Counted from the stretch's first letter, positions 46,134 to 58,790 are shown. The stretch: 64,000 bases of DNA from Xanthostigma xanthostigma (GCA_963575645.1 OY754465.1:5146001-5210000), one strand, 5' to 3'. The notes: a model not told the origin generated them from the sequence alone. Numbers and translations are program-made.

Positions 46134-46570
46134 AGACCGCTGCACACGAGGCTAGAAACGCTACTAGGAGTTCTGCTAGCCGATAGGCTGGGTACGAAGC
46201 TGGAAATGACGTCACTGCGGGCTGGCCTGCTAGCTCACAAGATAGGTTTTAAAATTAGAACAGGGGCTATTTTTCCTGCTAGATCTGCTGCTAGGTATGA
46301 GCAAAAGCCAATCAGGTAACAGTATCTTGTCACGTGGGTGACATAAACAAGCGCCCACAAACCAACACGGCGTCATTCTGCTCGGAGTCAGACAACAGAC
46401 ACGTTTTGCTCTGTGTTTATATTCGAACTGTCACTGCGCGCGCATTATATCTATCCACAAAACAAGCTTGAAAAATAGTCTCGTGTGAAGTGAGCACTTA
46501 ACAGCAATCAAGAAAACCAGTGCTACAAAACTGAATCTCGCAGCGTTTCTAGCCTCGTGTGCAGCGGCCT
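46134..46570. mobile_element. Harbinger-like MITE, copy 2
   Basis: Matches 37534-37959; TTG at left and TTA at right as the 3-bp duplication with one change. 46574-46916 nothing. Confidence 0.78.
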
Positions 46571-46916
46571 TTATCTTCCTATGAAAAATACAATAATAGA
46601 TTAGACATTTAGTAAATTTAATATTTGTGTTTGTTAGATATATCAACAAAACATGTGGGTTATTAAAACATTAAATCGGAGTTTGAATGATGTTAATGAA
46701 TAGGTTATTCAATGAAGTAGTAAATTACTGACTTTATGACTTCTAGACTAATCTGATGAGAACAATACGGGTTAAATTTTCTGCCTATCGTGTGTGGAAA
46801 AGTAGGAAGACTTATCAATTCCACAAACAAACGGGAATAGTTATTGGCGTAACTAGTAGTCTAAGTCATTCATCGCGCTGACAGGTCATGACTTAGCCTA
46901 CAAGTTGCGCCCATAA

Positions 46917-47305
46917 TTTTATTCAACAATTGCGCGTTATTCATGTTTTAATTATGAGATGTTGTAAATATCTATTTATTTCTTTATAAAAAAAACTGTC
47001 AATACTAACAGCACCAAACAGCACGATTCAATGTTTTGGTTTGAGGTTAGCCGGTTATGAATAAACTCCATGTCGAAAACATTTTAGCCTCAATGGGTAA
47101 CAACGGAGTTGTTGTTACCTACTATTTCGTTACGACTCAGAAAATAGTTACGTTTATTTTCATTACTCCACAATGGCCGAGCTAGTAGGAATCTTCATTG
47201 AGTTATGACAAGTAATTGTCACCAGTCGGTAAATGGCTATTTAGGGTTCGGTTTTTAGGCATGATAAAACATGAATAACGCGCATGAGTTGAATAAAATA
47301 TTTAT
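46917..47305. mobile_element. Probable TIR MITE
   Basis: Imperfect inverted ends ATTTTATTCAAC...GCGCGTTATTCATG and complement. Confidence 0.55.
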
Positions 47306-47514
47306 CATCGCTATATTTGTAATAAAATTCAAAGCATGAGGATGTTGCATGCATACTCCGCCGCTTTAATATTAAATAATGCATATAATGTATATTTTTT
47401 CATTAACTAAAATGTGTTAAAAATTATTATAATTACTCAACATAGATCATACTGATACAAAACCTTTGATGTTTTCTTACGTCACGTTATTGAAATTAAA
47501 GTATAAGTTAGGTA

Positions 47515-48000
47515 CTTTTTTTCCCGACTACGGCGAAGCCTTAAAGGAAGGGTTGTAAGTTTAGCAGTCTATGTATATGTATGTTTGTATTAACGGATGT
47601 TCCACCGTAGCGCCTAAACTATTCATCCGATTTTGATAAATAAATCGATTCGTTATTATGGCCCAGGTAACATAGGCTACATTTATTTTTGAATTTTGGT
47701 CCCAGAGGGAGTAAACTGAAAACAAATAAAAAATAATGTAAATAAAAAATAAGTTTAAAAACTAAAACCCGACTACTGAAAAGTATGAAACAAGAAAATA
47801 TTCTCATCTGAGGATAGCCGTGGTCGTATGCCATCTCATATCTCCTCTCTAGATGTATAGCGTGATGCACTTTGCCCGAGCTTATGATCGCTTACTGTAC
47901 TGTTGAAATAAAATGTTTTATTAGGGCAGGTGGCAGATGGCAACGGCTATCCTCAGATGAGAATATTTTCAGTAGTCGGGTTTTAGTTTTTAAACTTTCT
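47515..48000. repeat. Dispersed repeat with internal inverted segment
   Basis: Begins CCCGACTACGGCGAAGCC, a common insect repeat start. 47755-47810 (AAACTAAAACCCGACTACTG...) is inverted at 47940-47995. Confidence 0.5.
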
Positions 48001-48149
48001 AGTAGGTAGTGCGTGTGTATAAGTTGTATAAGTACGCAGTTATTTCTCTGTAGTACCTACGAAATTTTGCGGAGAAAAATTATATCGACTACCTAATCAA
48101 ATATTTGTATGCTACATTGCTACTTTAACGATACCACGGTAAAACCTTA

Positions 48150-48752
48150 TCTATATACTAATATATAAAGCTGAAGAGTTTGTTTGTTTGAACGCGCTAA
48201 TCTCAGGAACTACTGGTTCAAATTGAAAAAAATTTTTTTTGATGGATAGCCCATTTATCGAGGAAGGCTATAGGCTATATAAAATCAGGCTACGACCATT
48301 AGGAGCGGAGCATTAATGAAAAATGTTCCAAATGTATCTAAAAAATAAGCTTGTATTCAGGTGAAATGCACTAACTAAGTATACTCATATTAGCGATGTA
48401 AGAATACAACGCCGGCTAGCGCAATCGGTAGGGCACAAGACTGTCAATACCAGGGTCGTGGGTTCGAGCCCTACGTTGGGCGAATGCATTTTTATTTTTT
48501 TTTTATTTTCTACGTTGCTTTCTTCTAAGGCTTACATTAATTAATTTTATTTAATTAATTAAAAAAAAATATTAGTTAAAAAAAGTATAAATACTACTTT
48601 TTATCGACAAAAAATTTTGAACGGTAACTCCGATCATCATGAAATTTGAACACAACATTCATCTCGGTAAACTAATATGAATGTGTGTACTCATGTTCCT
48701 CCCTTCCCCATTCGTTCTCTTACACCCGGGTGAAACCGGACGGGACCGCTAG
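48150..48752 (+). mobile_element. Helitron H1, copy D, with tRNA-Lys-derived module
   Basis: TCTATATACTAATATATAAA after T, 3' GGACGGGACCGCTAG before T. tRNA-like module at 48411-48482. Confidence 0.87.
48411..48482 (+). tRNA. tRNA-Lys-derived module in Helitron copy D
   Basis: Nearly the same as copy B: GGCTAGCGCAATCGGTAGGG, loop CTGTCAA, GGGTTCGAGCCC, then a T-run. Confidence 0.7.
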
Positions 48753-50488
48753 TGTAATATATGTCGGCAGCGACAACGAAGGCTCCATCGTATTACAGTC
48801 TTGCCTCACTCGGCAGCGACAACAGTAGTGGAGCCTTCGGCTCCATCGTATAACAGCGCCACTCTAAAACACAATATTTTAGACTTCGATTTTTTTTTTG
48901 ACCTCAACAACTCACCAAAGTTTCGTCGTAATCGGATAAATGGTATAGGAATAAGCATAGGTCCCGAACAGACTATGTAAGATAAGTTGAAAAAGTGTCC
49001 ATCTATAAATGCTGTAAATAACAGTTCAAAAATAGCCCGGAATGGCGCTAGCGCTGCATCCGAGTATAAAATGAATTTAGCAGTTGTTTACCCTCCATAG
49101 CAGTTATAAACGAATTGAAGTGCGCCGAGTTGGAAAATTTAGTATTATGTACTAAGCAGATGAATTGTTTTTCTTTTAGTATGATCTACCTCTCTGTTTG
49201 TTTTTCTTACAAAAAAAAAAAAGAAACAAAAACAAAGATGCTGGAAAACATATTTTTAATAATAATAAATTATGTATAAAGTTTGATATTTTTAGAGATA
49301 AACGACGTTAAGTTTTTTTTCACATTTCTTTGAAGTAGATACCTCAAACAGAGGTTTGTCAAATTGGGTTGAAAAATTCTGCAATAATTGCCTGCTTATA
49401 CTTTTGAATATTATGTTTACTTCACTGAAAGCTATACAATTAATGTAGATACAATGTCCTAACAAACGATATTTTTACTAAATGATGACGGTAAAAAAAC
49501 AAAAACTACCAAATAACAGATCATATTCAAATAACAAGTAACAGTCACCTGAAAGTATTAGAACGGGGTGTCGTTAATATTATTATACTAAGATCCCAGC
49601 CCCACCAGACCTACGTCATTTCAGTAAATGTACAAATATTTAGTTAAAATGTATTCCAATTTGCCAGCTTGAAAGCGGGGACCTTTTAAGGTTATACACC
49701 CACGACCGTATTAGTAAAAACTGCGTCCGTATTTTGGTGTAATAATAAAATGTTATATGACTTGGTAAATTATTATTTCTTATGAAAATACTATATCCTG
49801 TAGATCATAGCTTTATTTTTCAATATTTAAGAAATTAATATTTAAAAATTTGACATAATAACATAAAGTTTTGACTTTAGCAGTATATTTATTTAATGAA
49901 CACGAAAGATTTTATCTTACGTTTTGTTTTTAAAAACCTTTGAACCGTTATAGACTTATAGTTTTTGAGTAATTGGATATTAAAAATGCAGTTTTTAATA
50001 CACGGTAAATGAAAAAATACCCAATTTTCAACTTTTAGTTATTAGCAACGTCAAAAAAATATTTTATGAAAACAAAATTTATGAAAAACTTTTCGTGTAA
50101 TATGGTTTTCATGGTGAGATAATTCAAATCTAGAAAATAGAGATTCTGAGAGTTGTTTCAAAAATTTTTAATTAACATTTCTCCAAAACTGCACGGGAAA
50201 GTTTAGATTTTTTAATTTTTACGTTATCTAAAAGAGTCAAACTTTCGAATAATCAGTTTTTTAAAAATTTGTCTATAGCCAATTTGGTTTAATCTTATTT
50301 TTATATACACTTCCGCTCAGTCTTCTTATTTATCATTGTGTAAAAAATCGCATTTTTAATAATTAATAACTTGAAAACTAGACGGTCAATGTTTTTTAAA
50401 AAATGCAGTTGAATGTATGAGATATCCCATAATTAACATAATAAAATTTCAGCGAATTATCTATACATTGCTCTATCGGGCGTATAAC
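48753..50488. other. AT-rich interval, no gene
   Basis: A small GGAGCCTTCGGCTCC hairpin near 48832 and a diverged end of the 14626 foldback type near 49592 are all I can name. Confidence 0.4.
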
Positions 50489-51720
50489 CTTAAGAGATAA
50501 CAGGTTCTAAAAGTACAAAAATCACGTGCTTACCTACGTACGCAATGGTAAAGGGTTTTCCAATAAGAGGTGTTATTTTGAATAGCCCGCTATTTCGGTA
50601 GATGTCACTTTTGGAGATGTCATTTTTTGACATTTGACAAGTAGAAACTACGCCATTAATAAAAATGGAACGATACACGCTTCAACAATGCACTGAAATT
50701 ATTAAAATTCACTATAAAAATGGTGAAAATTTGGCATAGACGGTTCGTAAAACTCGAACATTTTTGGGTCGTCGTGAAGCACCTTGTCGGACCGCAATAC
50801 AGAAATTGGTGGAAAAATTCGAGCTGTTGGGACAAGTTAGTGATGTGAAGAATAAAACCCGTGCACGTCGCTCAAGAACAGCCGAGAATATTGCTGCTGT
50901 AGCCGAAAGTGTTGAAGAAAACCCAGGTGAATGGATTGCGCTATCGAGAGATTAATTAATGATTTTTTATAGCCAAAATTGGATGGTATTGATCTGGACA
51001 ACGTTTACTTTCAACAAGACGGCGCAACGTGCCACACAAATAACGAAAATATTGATCTTTTACGGGTTAAGTTTCCAGACCGTGTTATCTCTCGAAGAGG
51101 TGATCACAATTGGCCACCGAGATCCTGTGATTTAACACCTTGCGACTTCTTCCTTTGGGGCCACGTGAAAGAGAAGGTCTACGCCAACAGTCCAGCGTCG
51201 ATTCAAGACCTCAAAGATGGAATTCGTGAGGCTATCGAGGACATAGGGCAGCACATTTGCGATTTGGTTATGGAAAATTTCATGAAAAGGATATGGTCCT
51301 GTAGGCGTGGTCGTGGTGGTCATTTGGCTGATGTTATTTACCATTATTAACGGCATACCTTCCTCTTTATAATGAAATAAACATCCGATCATTTTTCTCA
51401 AAAAATGGCATTTTCCTTTGAATATCAAAATAACACCTCTTATTGGAAAACCCTTTATTATGCATGCATATGAGTGCGAGTGAGAGCATTAGATGATTTT
51501 TTTTGACAGCTTTATGAAATTTCGGTTTTTTACACACACAGAGTAGTCCATGAGTTTAAGAGAGAAAAACTCCATGGAAACAAATAAACAACCGACATTT
51601 CATTAAGCTGACAAACAAAAAATCATCTAATGCTCTCACTCGCACTCGTATGCATGCATAATACCATTGCGTACGTAGGTAAGCACGTGTTTTAAGTACC
51701 GTTAGAACCTGTTATCTCTT
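50489..51720. mobile_element. Foldback element carrying a mariner in its left arm
   Basis: Outer ends AAGAGATAACAGGTTCTAA and complement. Left arm is split by the mariner at 50551-51455; the right arm is intact. Confidence 0.9.
50551..51455 (+). mobile_element. Mariner element, internally deleted
   Basis: TIR AAGGGTTTTCCAATAAGAGG and complement, TA on both sides. Coding remains: 50665-50955 is the N-terminal helix-turn-helix part (RTAIQKLVEKFELLG), with an in-frame stop near 50739, and 50979-51350 the C-terminal catalytic half (NVYFQQDGATCHT, then RSCDLTPCDFFLWG). The middle, including the first catalytic Asp, is deleted, so it cannot be active. Confidence 0.93.
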
Positions 51721-51780
51721 AAAAGGGCTCCGTTTTCAAAGCTAGCAAGTTGGCATACGTTTTTAACTAAATATTGTACA

Positions 51781-52115
51781 TCTATTATACTAATATATAA
51801 AGCTGAAGAGTTTGTTTGTTTGTTTGAACGCGCTAATCTCAGGAACTACTGGTTCGAATTGAAAAACATTATTTTTGGATAGGCCATTTATCGAGGAAGG
51901 CTATAGGCTATATAATATCACGCTACGACCAATAGGAGCGGAGCATTAATGAAAAATGTTGCAAAATGTAACACAAAATTTGTCCGTCCGACAAAAAATT
52001 TTGAACGGTACCTTCGATCATTATGAAATTTGGACACAACATTCATCTCTGTAAACTAAGATGAACGTGCGTACTCATGTCCCTCCTCCTCCATTCGTTC
52101 TTTTGCACCGCTATC
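51781..52115 (+). mobile_element. Helitron H1, copy E, truncated and without tRNA module
   Basis: TCTATTATACTAATATATAA start; matches H1 to about 52112 but lacks the module and the CTAG end. Confidence 0.75.
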
Positions 52116-52332
52116 GGCGCAGTTTTGGTAACTTTTTATTTTATTAACAGATAATTTCTGATAACTGTTCCTCTTATTTCGCTCCGTCATTCTGATCCTT
52201 CTTCGTTACTGTCGTTAACGTTAAAGTAGCGTAACATTAAACTGTTCATGTGAGGATTAACAACGCTTATATCTTAAGGAAACTTAGTGCAGCTTAGACT
52301 TGGTTGGTGTAATTGTTTCTAAGTCATTAGAT

Positions 52333-52871
52333 CAGAGGTTCCCAAACTTTTTTGTCTCATAGACCACTTGCCATGATTTTCGGTTTAGGGTAGACCCCCT
52401 GCTTATATGATATTGATTTTTTGCAAATTCATTAATTTCAAATGTATTTTTGACAACCGGTATAGTGCTACTCACTTTGAACGATTTAAATTTATAACGG
52501 TAGTGAAATGTAGTGTGAAATGTTTAATTTTATACATTTACCTTAATTAGATTCAAATTAAAAAGAACCAAATTAAAATTTAATTTCTGTTACATAAAAT
52601 AACTAAGCAAAAAATAAATGCTTTTAGTGTGAGGGATGAACCTGATGCTTTAAGAATAAATTTTCAACATTTACCATCAATTTAGTTAGATTTAATCTTA
52701 AATCTCTTCGGTTAACGATGTCCAGTTTGTTTCTTTTTTTGTTAGGAGATTCACTATCGTTGACCCCCATTTTCATTTCATGGACCCCCAATTTTTTGCC
52801 CGCTGACATGGACTCCTTGCAAGTTGTCGTCGACCCCTGGGGGTTGATATAGACCACTTTGGGAATCACTG
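52333..52871 (-). mobile_element. hAT deletion derivative with transposase tail
   Basis: Ends CAGAGGTTCCCAAACTTTTT and CTTTGGGAATCACTG; exact duplication CATTAGAT at 52325-52332 and 52872-52879. On the minus strand it keeps the transposase C terminus (NRRDLRLNLTKL...HQVHPSH, stop). Confidence 0.92.
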
Positions 52872-53067
52872 CATTAGATTGTGAAAGATGTCCGTAGTGT
52901 TTGGTTGGATTTATAATTGACAGAAAGGAGAAAGGGGAAAACGCTATTAATTATATTAATAGGTTTCGTATATACTTTAACTTTATAATTTGATAGTGCG
53001 CTTTTAAAAGGTAATTAAAATTAGACCTTAAAATTGTAGTATACCTATTACCTACATTAAATCTTTA

Positions 53068-53911
53068 ATGCCTATATTCACCGATCACAGATAGAAGTTA
53101 CTAATCTTGGAACAAATTTATTCGTTAGAATAAAATTTACTCTCAATTCGCCAAGTAAAATATCAGTCAGAATTGTTACTTGTAGAATAAATATACACTG
53201 CACTATACTCCTTGCTCTTTTTGTTTAATATTTTGACGTTCACCCAAAAATCCGACCGATGGCGTTAGTGTAAACGTCAAAAAAGTTTCACAAAATAATA
53301 TTGTTTTATCCTAACCCAATTGCACTCAAAACTTCCACTAACTTAATGTTTTACAACTATACACTTCACAAAAGGTTGATAAACAAAACAAATAAATTCA
53401 CAAGAGCAACTGTAGATATAATACGTTTATAGGTTAGGCAGTATGATCTATGTGATCTATGGCCATTATTATTTTATCAGGCGAAGTAATATTTGTACCC
53501 TGGAAGTAAGACAGAATAGGTTATACCTGCAGTAAACATAATTATGGTTGGTGAATTGTATTATCGCTATTTATTCAGAGGAATATTTACTTGAAGCACA
53601 AATGAACCGAATAAATAACTACTTATGTTCGGTGAATATGGCCATAAGAACGAAACCAAATAAATTCACAAAAGCAACTGTAGATATAATACGTTTATAG
53701 GTTAGGCATTGTGAGCTATGTGGCGGCCATTATTATGTTATCAGGCGAATAAGTATTTGTACCCTGGAAGTAAGACAGAATAGATATATACCTGCAGTAA
53801 ACATAATAATTTATGGTTGATGAATTGTATTATCGCTATTTATTCGGAGGAATAGTTATCTGAAGCACAAATGAACCGAATAAATAACTATACTTATGTT
53901 CGGTAAATATG
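53068..53911. mobile_element. MITE with ATATTCACCGA ends plus partial tandem duplication
   Basis: Full element 53068-53648 (CCTATATTCACCGATCACAG to GTTCGGTGAATATGG). Its right half is repeated in tandem at 53655-53911. Another full copy lies at 58912-59488. Confidence 0.8.
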
Positions 53912-54340
53912 GAACGAAAACAAATTTTAAAGAACGTGCAATAAAAAAGTTATTGTAATTTACGAAATGTGAATCGAACTTTTATCGTACCCAGTTATAT
54001 AGAGCTTTAAGCGATACAAATTTTCAAGATGAGTTTTTTTATGTTTAGTCTCTTAAATTACATACATCTGCTATAACATTTATCAAAACTCTAGAGGTAA
54101 TGTCATAAAAATATCGAATTTTATGTTTAATAATATACGTTCATATTTTATTTTTATTTAAATTCTTTATATTTTATATTGTTTTTAATAGAACAGTTCT
54201 GTAAAATGAATAATCCATCGTTATTATGTTTATTAAAATTCAAATATGTACCATATAATACGTCGTCTTCAATGAAAACTTTTATAGCTCATCTAAATAT
54301 TACACATACCTAATTTTTAATTAAAGTTTCCGAAGTTTGA

Positions 54341-54875
54341 CTTTAGTACGAGTACCAAGGAAATTTTAAATAAAAGGATTGATTTTTTTTATATGAAGTT
54401 GAACTAAGTCTAAACCAATTCTGAAAATTTTAGAGGGGGTTGCCCGATTATTTAAATAAATAAATGACTTCAAAAGTAGGCATATTTAACATTGGCTTTA
54501 TGGTAAAACGGTAGATAGATGATATGTTTTCATTGATTTCTCCAAAACTAGTCGGTGGAAATAAAAAAAAAACTATTTAAATTAAAGTTAAAACCTTAAT
54601 AAATTATAAAAAACAAAAAAAACCCGTTGTGCCCGACTAATTAAAGATATATTTAATTAAAAAGATTAAATATCTTTTTAAATAGTCGGGCACAACGGGT
54701 TTTTATTTTGTTTTCAATAATTTATTAAGGTTTTAACTTTAATTTAAATAGTTTTTTTTTTTCAATTTCCACCGACTAGTTTTAGAGAAATCAATGAAAA
54801 CATATCATCCATCTACCGAAATATAAAAAAATCAAGCCTTTTATTTAAAATTGCCTTGGTGCTCGTACTACCTTA
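54341..54875. mobile_element. Foldback element (about 535 bp)
   Basis: Outer arms TAGTACGAGTACCAAGG and complement; inner perfect arms around AAACCCGTTGTGCCCGACTA. The left arm has about 90 extra bases. 53912-54340 and 54876-55160 show nothing else. Confidence 0.83.
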
Positions 54876-55164
54876 ACAAAAATAAAAAAATCGTTTTTTC
54901 GTGGTCTAAAATAACATATAATATGTTAAATTTGTACGTGTATACGAAGTATTTACGTATGTTTTGTTTATAAATATTTACATAATATAAAAAATAAAAA
55001 CTTAATTTATTTAGTTGAGCCTCTTTAATCTAGTACGATAACTTATTTACTAATTGTTAAGGTGTGAGCCACCTTCTGGAGTTTTTTTTTAGAAAATGAT
55101 ATGATAATTAATAAGTTATGATGATTTTTTAGATGTTCATTTCTAAACTTTTGACAATATCTGT

Positions 55165-55640
55165 GAGTCCTAGCGCTTCTGGTCAAAGGAGAACTTGGAG
55201 CCATTAGCCAAAAGAGGTTTGGACATCACTGACGAAAGAAGGGCTGCGTCATATATTTAATACCCTCTCTACTGCTAGCAAAGATCAGGAGAAAGACTTA
55301 AACACTACGGTGTAGACATATGTACGTCTGTCTCACTTATTATACTCTGAGTCTCATGCGCATGTCCGTGAATGGATGCGCGTCAGTTGCAGCGTCAATT
55401 TGCAGATGAAACTAAGCCGTGAAAGGGCTCTATTCCACTTACTAATTGCCCCACTACAGACGCGACACTTGCGCACAACGGGTCAAGTATATAAAAAGAG
55501 ATAGAAAACAGTCATTTGCTGTCTCACTTTATGGTACGGCCACTAGCAATATAGAAGTTATTAAATACATGGTCCTAACGCTTCTGGTCAAAGGAGAACT
55601 TGAAGCCATTAGCGAAAAGAGGTTTGGACACCCCTGACGA
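55165..55640. repeat. Direct repeat pair
   Basis: 55170-55235 and 55565-55637 share GCGCTTCTGGTCAAAGGAGA-type text, GAAGCCATTAGC and AGAGGTTTGGACA then CTGACGAAAGAA. The intervening sequence is not identified. Confidence 0.65.
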
Positions 55641-56227
55641 AAGAATGACAGGGTGCCCTCTCATTGCACAAAATTCACACAAGAGAAAACTGTAACTTCG
55701 AAAATAATTATTATTTAAAGTTCTGTTGATTTTATTAAATAAGAAACAGAAAAGAAAAATAACCTAATTTAAAACTCATTTCTAAATCAGAAATGTAGTG
55801 AAATGTCATGAATTCGTTTAGCCTAGCTCAAAATCAAATTATAATCAGCGGTATTCATATAGACAAGCCGTACCTTGTACCTGTATGTCGAAATTTTGTC
55901 AGCCTTCTCTTCCTTTTACTTATACGCAATATTCCTTTAAGGGCGTGTATTTTAGACCCATATTGTTCGCTTCAACGTATACACCTATACGACCCTTTTT
56001 GTGCCACATATAGATTGTGGGTGCGTACGTATAAGCAAAACACGGATACTATATTTGTGCACAAGTTGCACAGCAGTGGCGCGCAAAAATTATTGTTTTT
56101 ACCAACTTGAAAATATGTGTTCTCAAATCGTTTTAAAATAATATTGATTTTTTTGCTTCAATTAATAAAATTATCGACCAATTTTTATCAGACTATATAA
56201 AAACAAAATATTATTTCAAAATCTATA
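55641..56227. other. Interval with an unrecognised 100-codon frame
   Basis: 55808-56110 (plus) is open but has no domain I know and no splice context. About 56160-56200 matches the Penelope-like debris. Confidence 0.3.
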
Positions 56228-57102
56228 TCTATAAAAATCAATGCCACTTTTCGTTGTAATTTTATAACTCAAGAACGGGTTCACCTATCCAAACCAAATG
56301 TTTAGGCTTTGTTCGGACTATTTAGTAGATGGTTTATGTGAAGTTTGCACAAAATCGGTCGAGCGGTTCTTCATTTATCACATTTTTTGTAACAAATGAA
56401 TTCAATAAATGGCGGATCATTTTGTTAATGGGGATTTTGCTGTCAAATTGAAACTTTTTTCGGATGGGGACTGTGCTGTCAAATTGAAACTTTTTTCAGT
56501 GTTGACAGTACAAGCATGTTGTTATGTCATTCATGCGGTCATTTCATTTTGGACGTGCTTCGATTAAAGCAAATTGTCAGCGATAATTATTGCTTTGTGT
56601 TAAACATATTGTTGAGTGCATTCATACAAACGGTGAGTCTTGAATTGTTCAAATATACTATGTATATGTGTGCGTGTACTTTTCTCAGTTTTTTAGTGAG
56701 CCGTCGGTGTTTCATATCGTTTACAGGCTTTTTTTGAATTAAATTGTCAAACGCATTTACACAAACGGTAAGTTTTGAACTGTTGAAGTGAATTACATGT
56801 ATGTACCTATGTGTGTTTCTTCATTTGAAAAAACATATTGTGTGCATACGGGTGTTTTATTCTTTTGTAACAGATGGAAGCACGTCGATTTAAAAATTAA
56901 TTATTTAATGACATTTTTATATATATTGACGTATGCAGTCATATATATTTCCATACACACATATATACGCACATGTATATTTTAAAATAGCTAGCAATTA
57001 ATAAAATATTTTTTTGTTTGAATAAATGAATTTGATGTTCCAATTAAATTTTTTTATTACTTCACTTAATTATACGTAGCGAAGCACGTACTGGGCCGCT
57101 AG
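56228..57102 (+). mobile_element. Helitron family H3 (about 875 bp)
   Basis: TCTATAAAAATCAATGCCAC start and GTACTGGGCCGCTAG end before T, with a GTAGCGAAGCACGTAC element near the 3' end. It contains two internal direct duplications. No Rep/helicase. Confidence 0.8.
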
Positions 57103-57116
57103 TAATATAAATATTG

Positions 57117-57800
57117 CTTAAATTATTTCTGAAGAAGATCCAAATCCGGATCGAAACGTCATCTAGTAAAATATTGGTTTATAATTTTATTATTTTTGTC
57201 ATTATATAGCCTGAAAAAAATTGGTTGATAATTTTATTTATTCAACACGCTAGAGTAATATATAATTTCGGGGCCCTGCTAAATTCGGGAGAAATAATAA
57301 ATTACTTCATGTTGACGCGTAGAGTGCGAATAATGAGCCGAAACTGCACGGTAATATATTACTTCATAGTTTCTGGACCAATAGGAACGCAGAAAAAGTT
57401 TCTGAACCAATAGGAACGCAGCAATTAGTTAATTACTCGTGCTAGTTGAATAAAGTATTATGTGCGACTATTGATCGAAGGAGAATAATCATGCGGCACA
57501 TTTCGCGCTCATGGAATCTTCTCCTTCTTTCACTAGTCGCACAATATACCTACTATTAATGGAAGAGTTCTATTCAGACGTTAATCAAAGATTTCAATAA
57601 ATGAAATTATTGACCAATTTTTCAGACAATTATATTGACAAAATATATAATTATAATTCAAAAAATTTACGTTTCGGCCCGGATTTGGGGTTTCTTTAGA
57701 ATTGAGATAAAAAATTAATTAGTTTCTAATAAAATTCAGTTTAATATAATTGTCTGAAAAATTGGTCGATAATTTTATTTATTGAAGAGTACTAATCAGA
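57117..57800. repeat. Penelope-like debris with hammerhead-like motif
   Basis: Two oppositely oriented partial copies. CTGAAGA (57129-57135), a GATCC/GGATC stem, then GAAACGTC (57153-57160) fit the hammerhead core; 57660-57705 has a diverged minus version. AGACGTTAATC occurs at 57598 and 57794. Confidence 0.55.
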
Positions 57801-57954
57801 CGTTAATCAAAGGTTTGAATAATTTGGATAAAATTCGTCCCCACTCCTGCACTGTACCTATGTCGCTGGATGTCAAGCTAATGTAATTACGCGGTATAAC
57901 CACGACGTACATACATACGTACAGCGTACATTATGTGTGCGTGTGTTTGTACGT

Positions 57955-58075
57955 ACGTATGTGTGCATGACGTTTCTCAGCCCTCGCGTCGTCGCGTCCG
58001 CCGTGACGTCGCGACGCCGATATGGTCGACCGACGCGCGCCGTCCGCGTGCAACATGTGGTTGTTGTGCTTGGCG
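57955..58075. promoter_or_regulatory. CpG-rich patch, possible promoter
   Basis: A dense run of CG dinucleotides (for example GCGTCGTCGCGTCCGCCG, GACGCGCGCCGTCCGCG) stands alone in AT-rich surroundings. It could be the promoter or first exon of the gene whose first coding exon is at 62459. 58076-58470 holds no gene. Confidence 0.4.
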
Positions 58076-58478
58076 TGTAGTTGCCTGTTACCGTGTATTA
58101 AATTCTCGTACCTACCTATTATATTATTAATTCATATTATGTATATTTTATAGTAATATGTGAACCAACCATTTCATGAGCAGAGTTGTTGACTTAAAGA
58201 AGGTGTCAGCGGAAGTATTATTTATGTACTCATATAATATCACGTACATATATTTTATAAGCGATATTACGTTCGTCTCTATCATTTTGTTAATTGATTG
58301 CAACTCATCATATATATTAATACGCTAAGGTTAAAGATGTTTGCCTCCCTTTTTAGAAAAAACCTCACAATTTCTCCACATAAATTATATATCATTTTAC
58401 AGATAATTGCTTGCTCTACTGACATCGACAACTAAAAAATGTATTATTGCTTTTGTTTTTGTAAATTAATTAAAATAC

Positions 58479-58790
58479 AGCAACGCTGAACAACGTCTGG
58501 CATCTGACGGCTTTAATTTTGAAACAACGTCAACACTTCGATCTGTCATCTGACCTTCATATTGTAATACAACAGACACAATACTGCATACTGCCATCTG
58601 ACGGCTATAATTTTGAAACAGCGAGCAACGCTGAACAACGTCACAGCAATGCTGCGTGATGCTATCTGACGGCTTAGCTCAACGCTTTTGCTACTTGCGC
58701 CTCTATATGACAATTTTAGTACATAATATATTTCTTCGATCTGTCATCTGAGCTTCATATTGTAATACAACAAAAAGAAGAACGTTATAA
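58479..58790. repeat. Diverged direct repeats
   Basis: CAACGCTGAACAACGTC, CATCTGACGGCT, ATAATTTTGAAACA and TTCGATCTGTCATCTGA then CTTCATATTGTAATACAACA recur two to three times. Confidence 0.7.

Noticed and set aside
17593-48482. Functional tRNA genes
   Set aside because: Acceptor and anticodon stems do not pair, and the sequences repeat as parts of transposons.
50764-51350. Intact mariner transposase
   Set aside because: An in-frame stop and a central deletion remove part of the catalytic domain.
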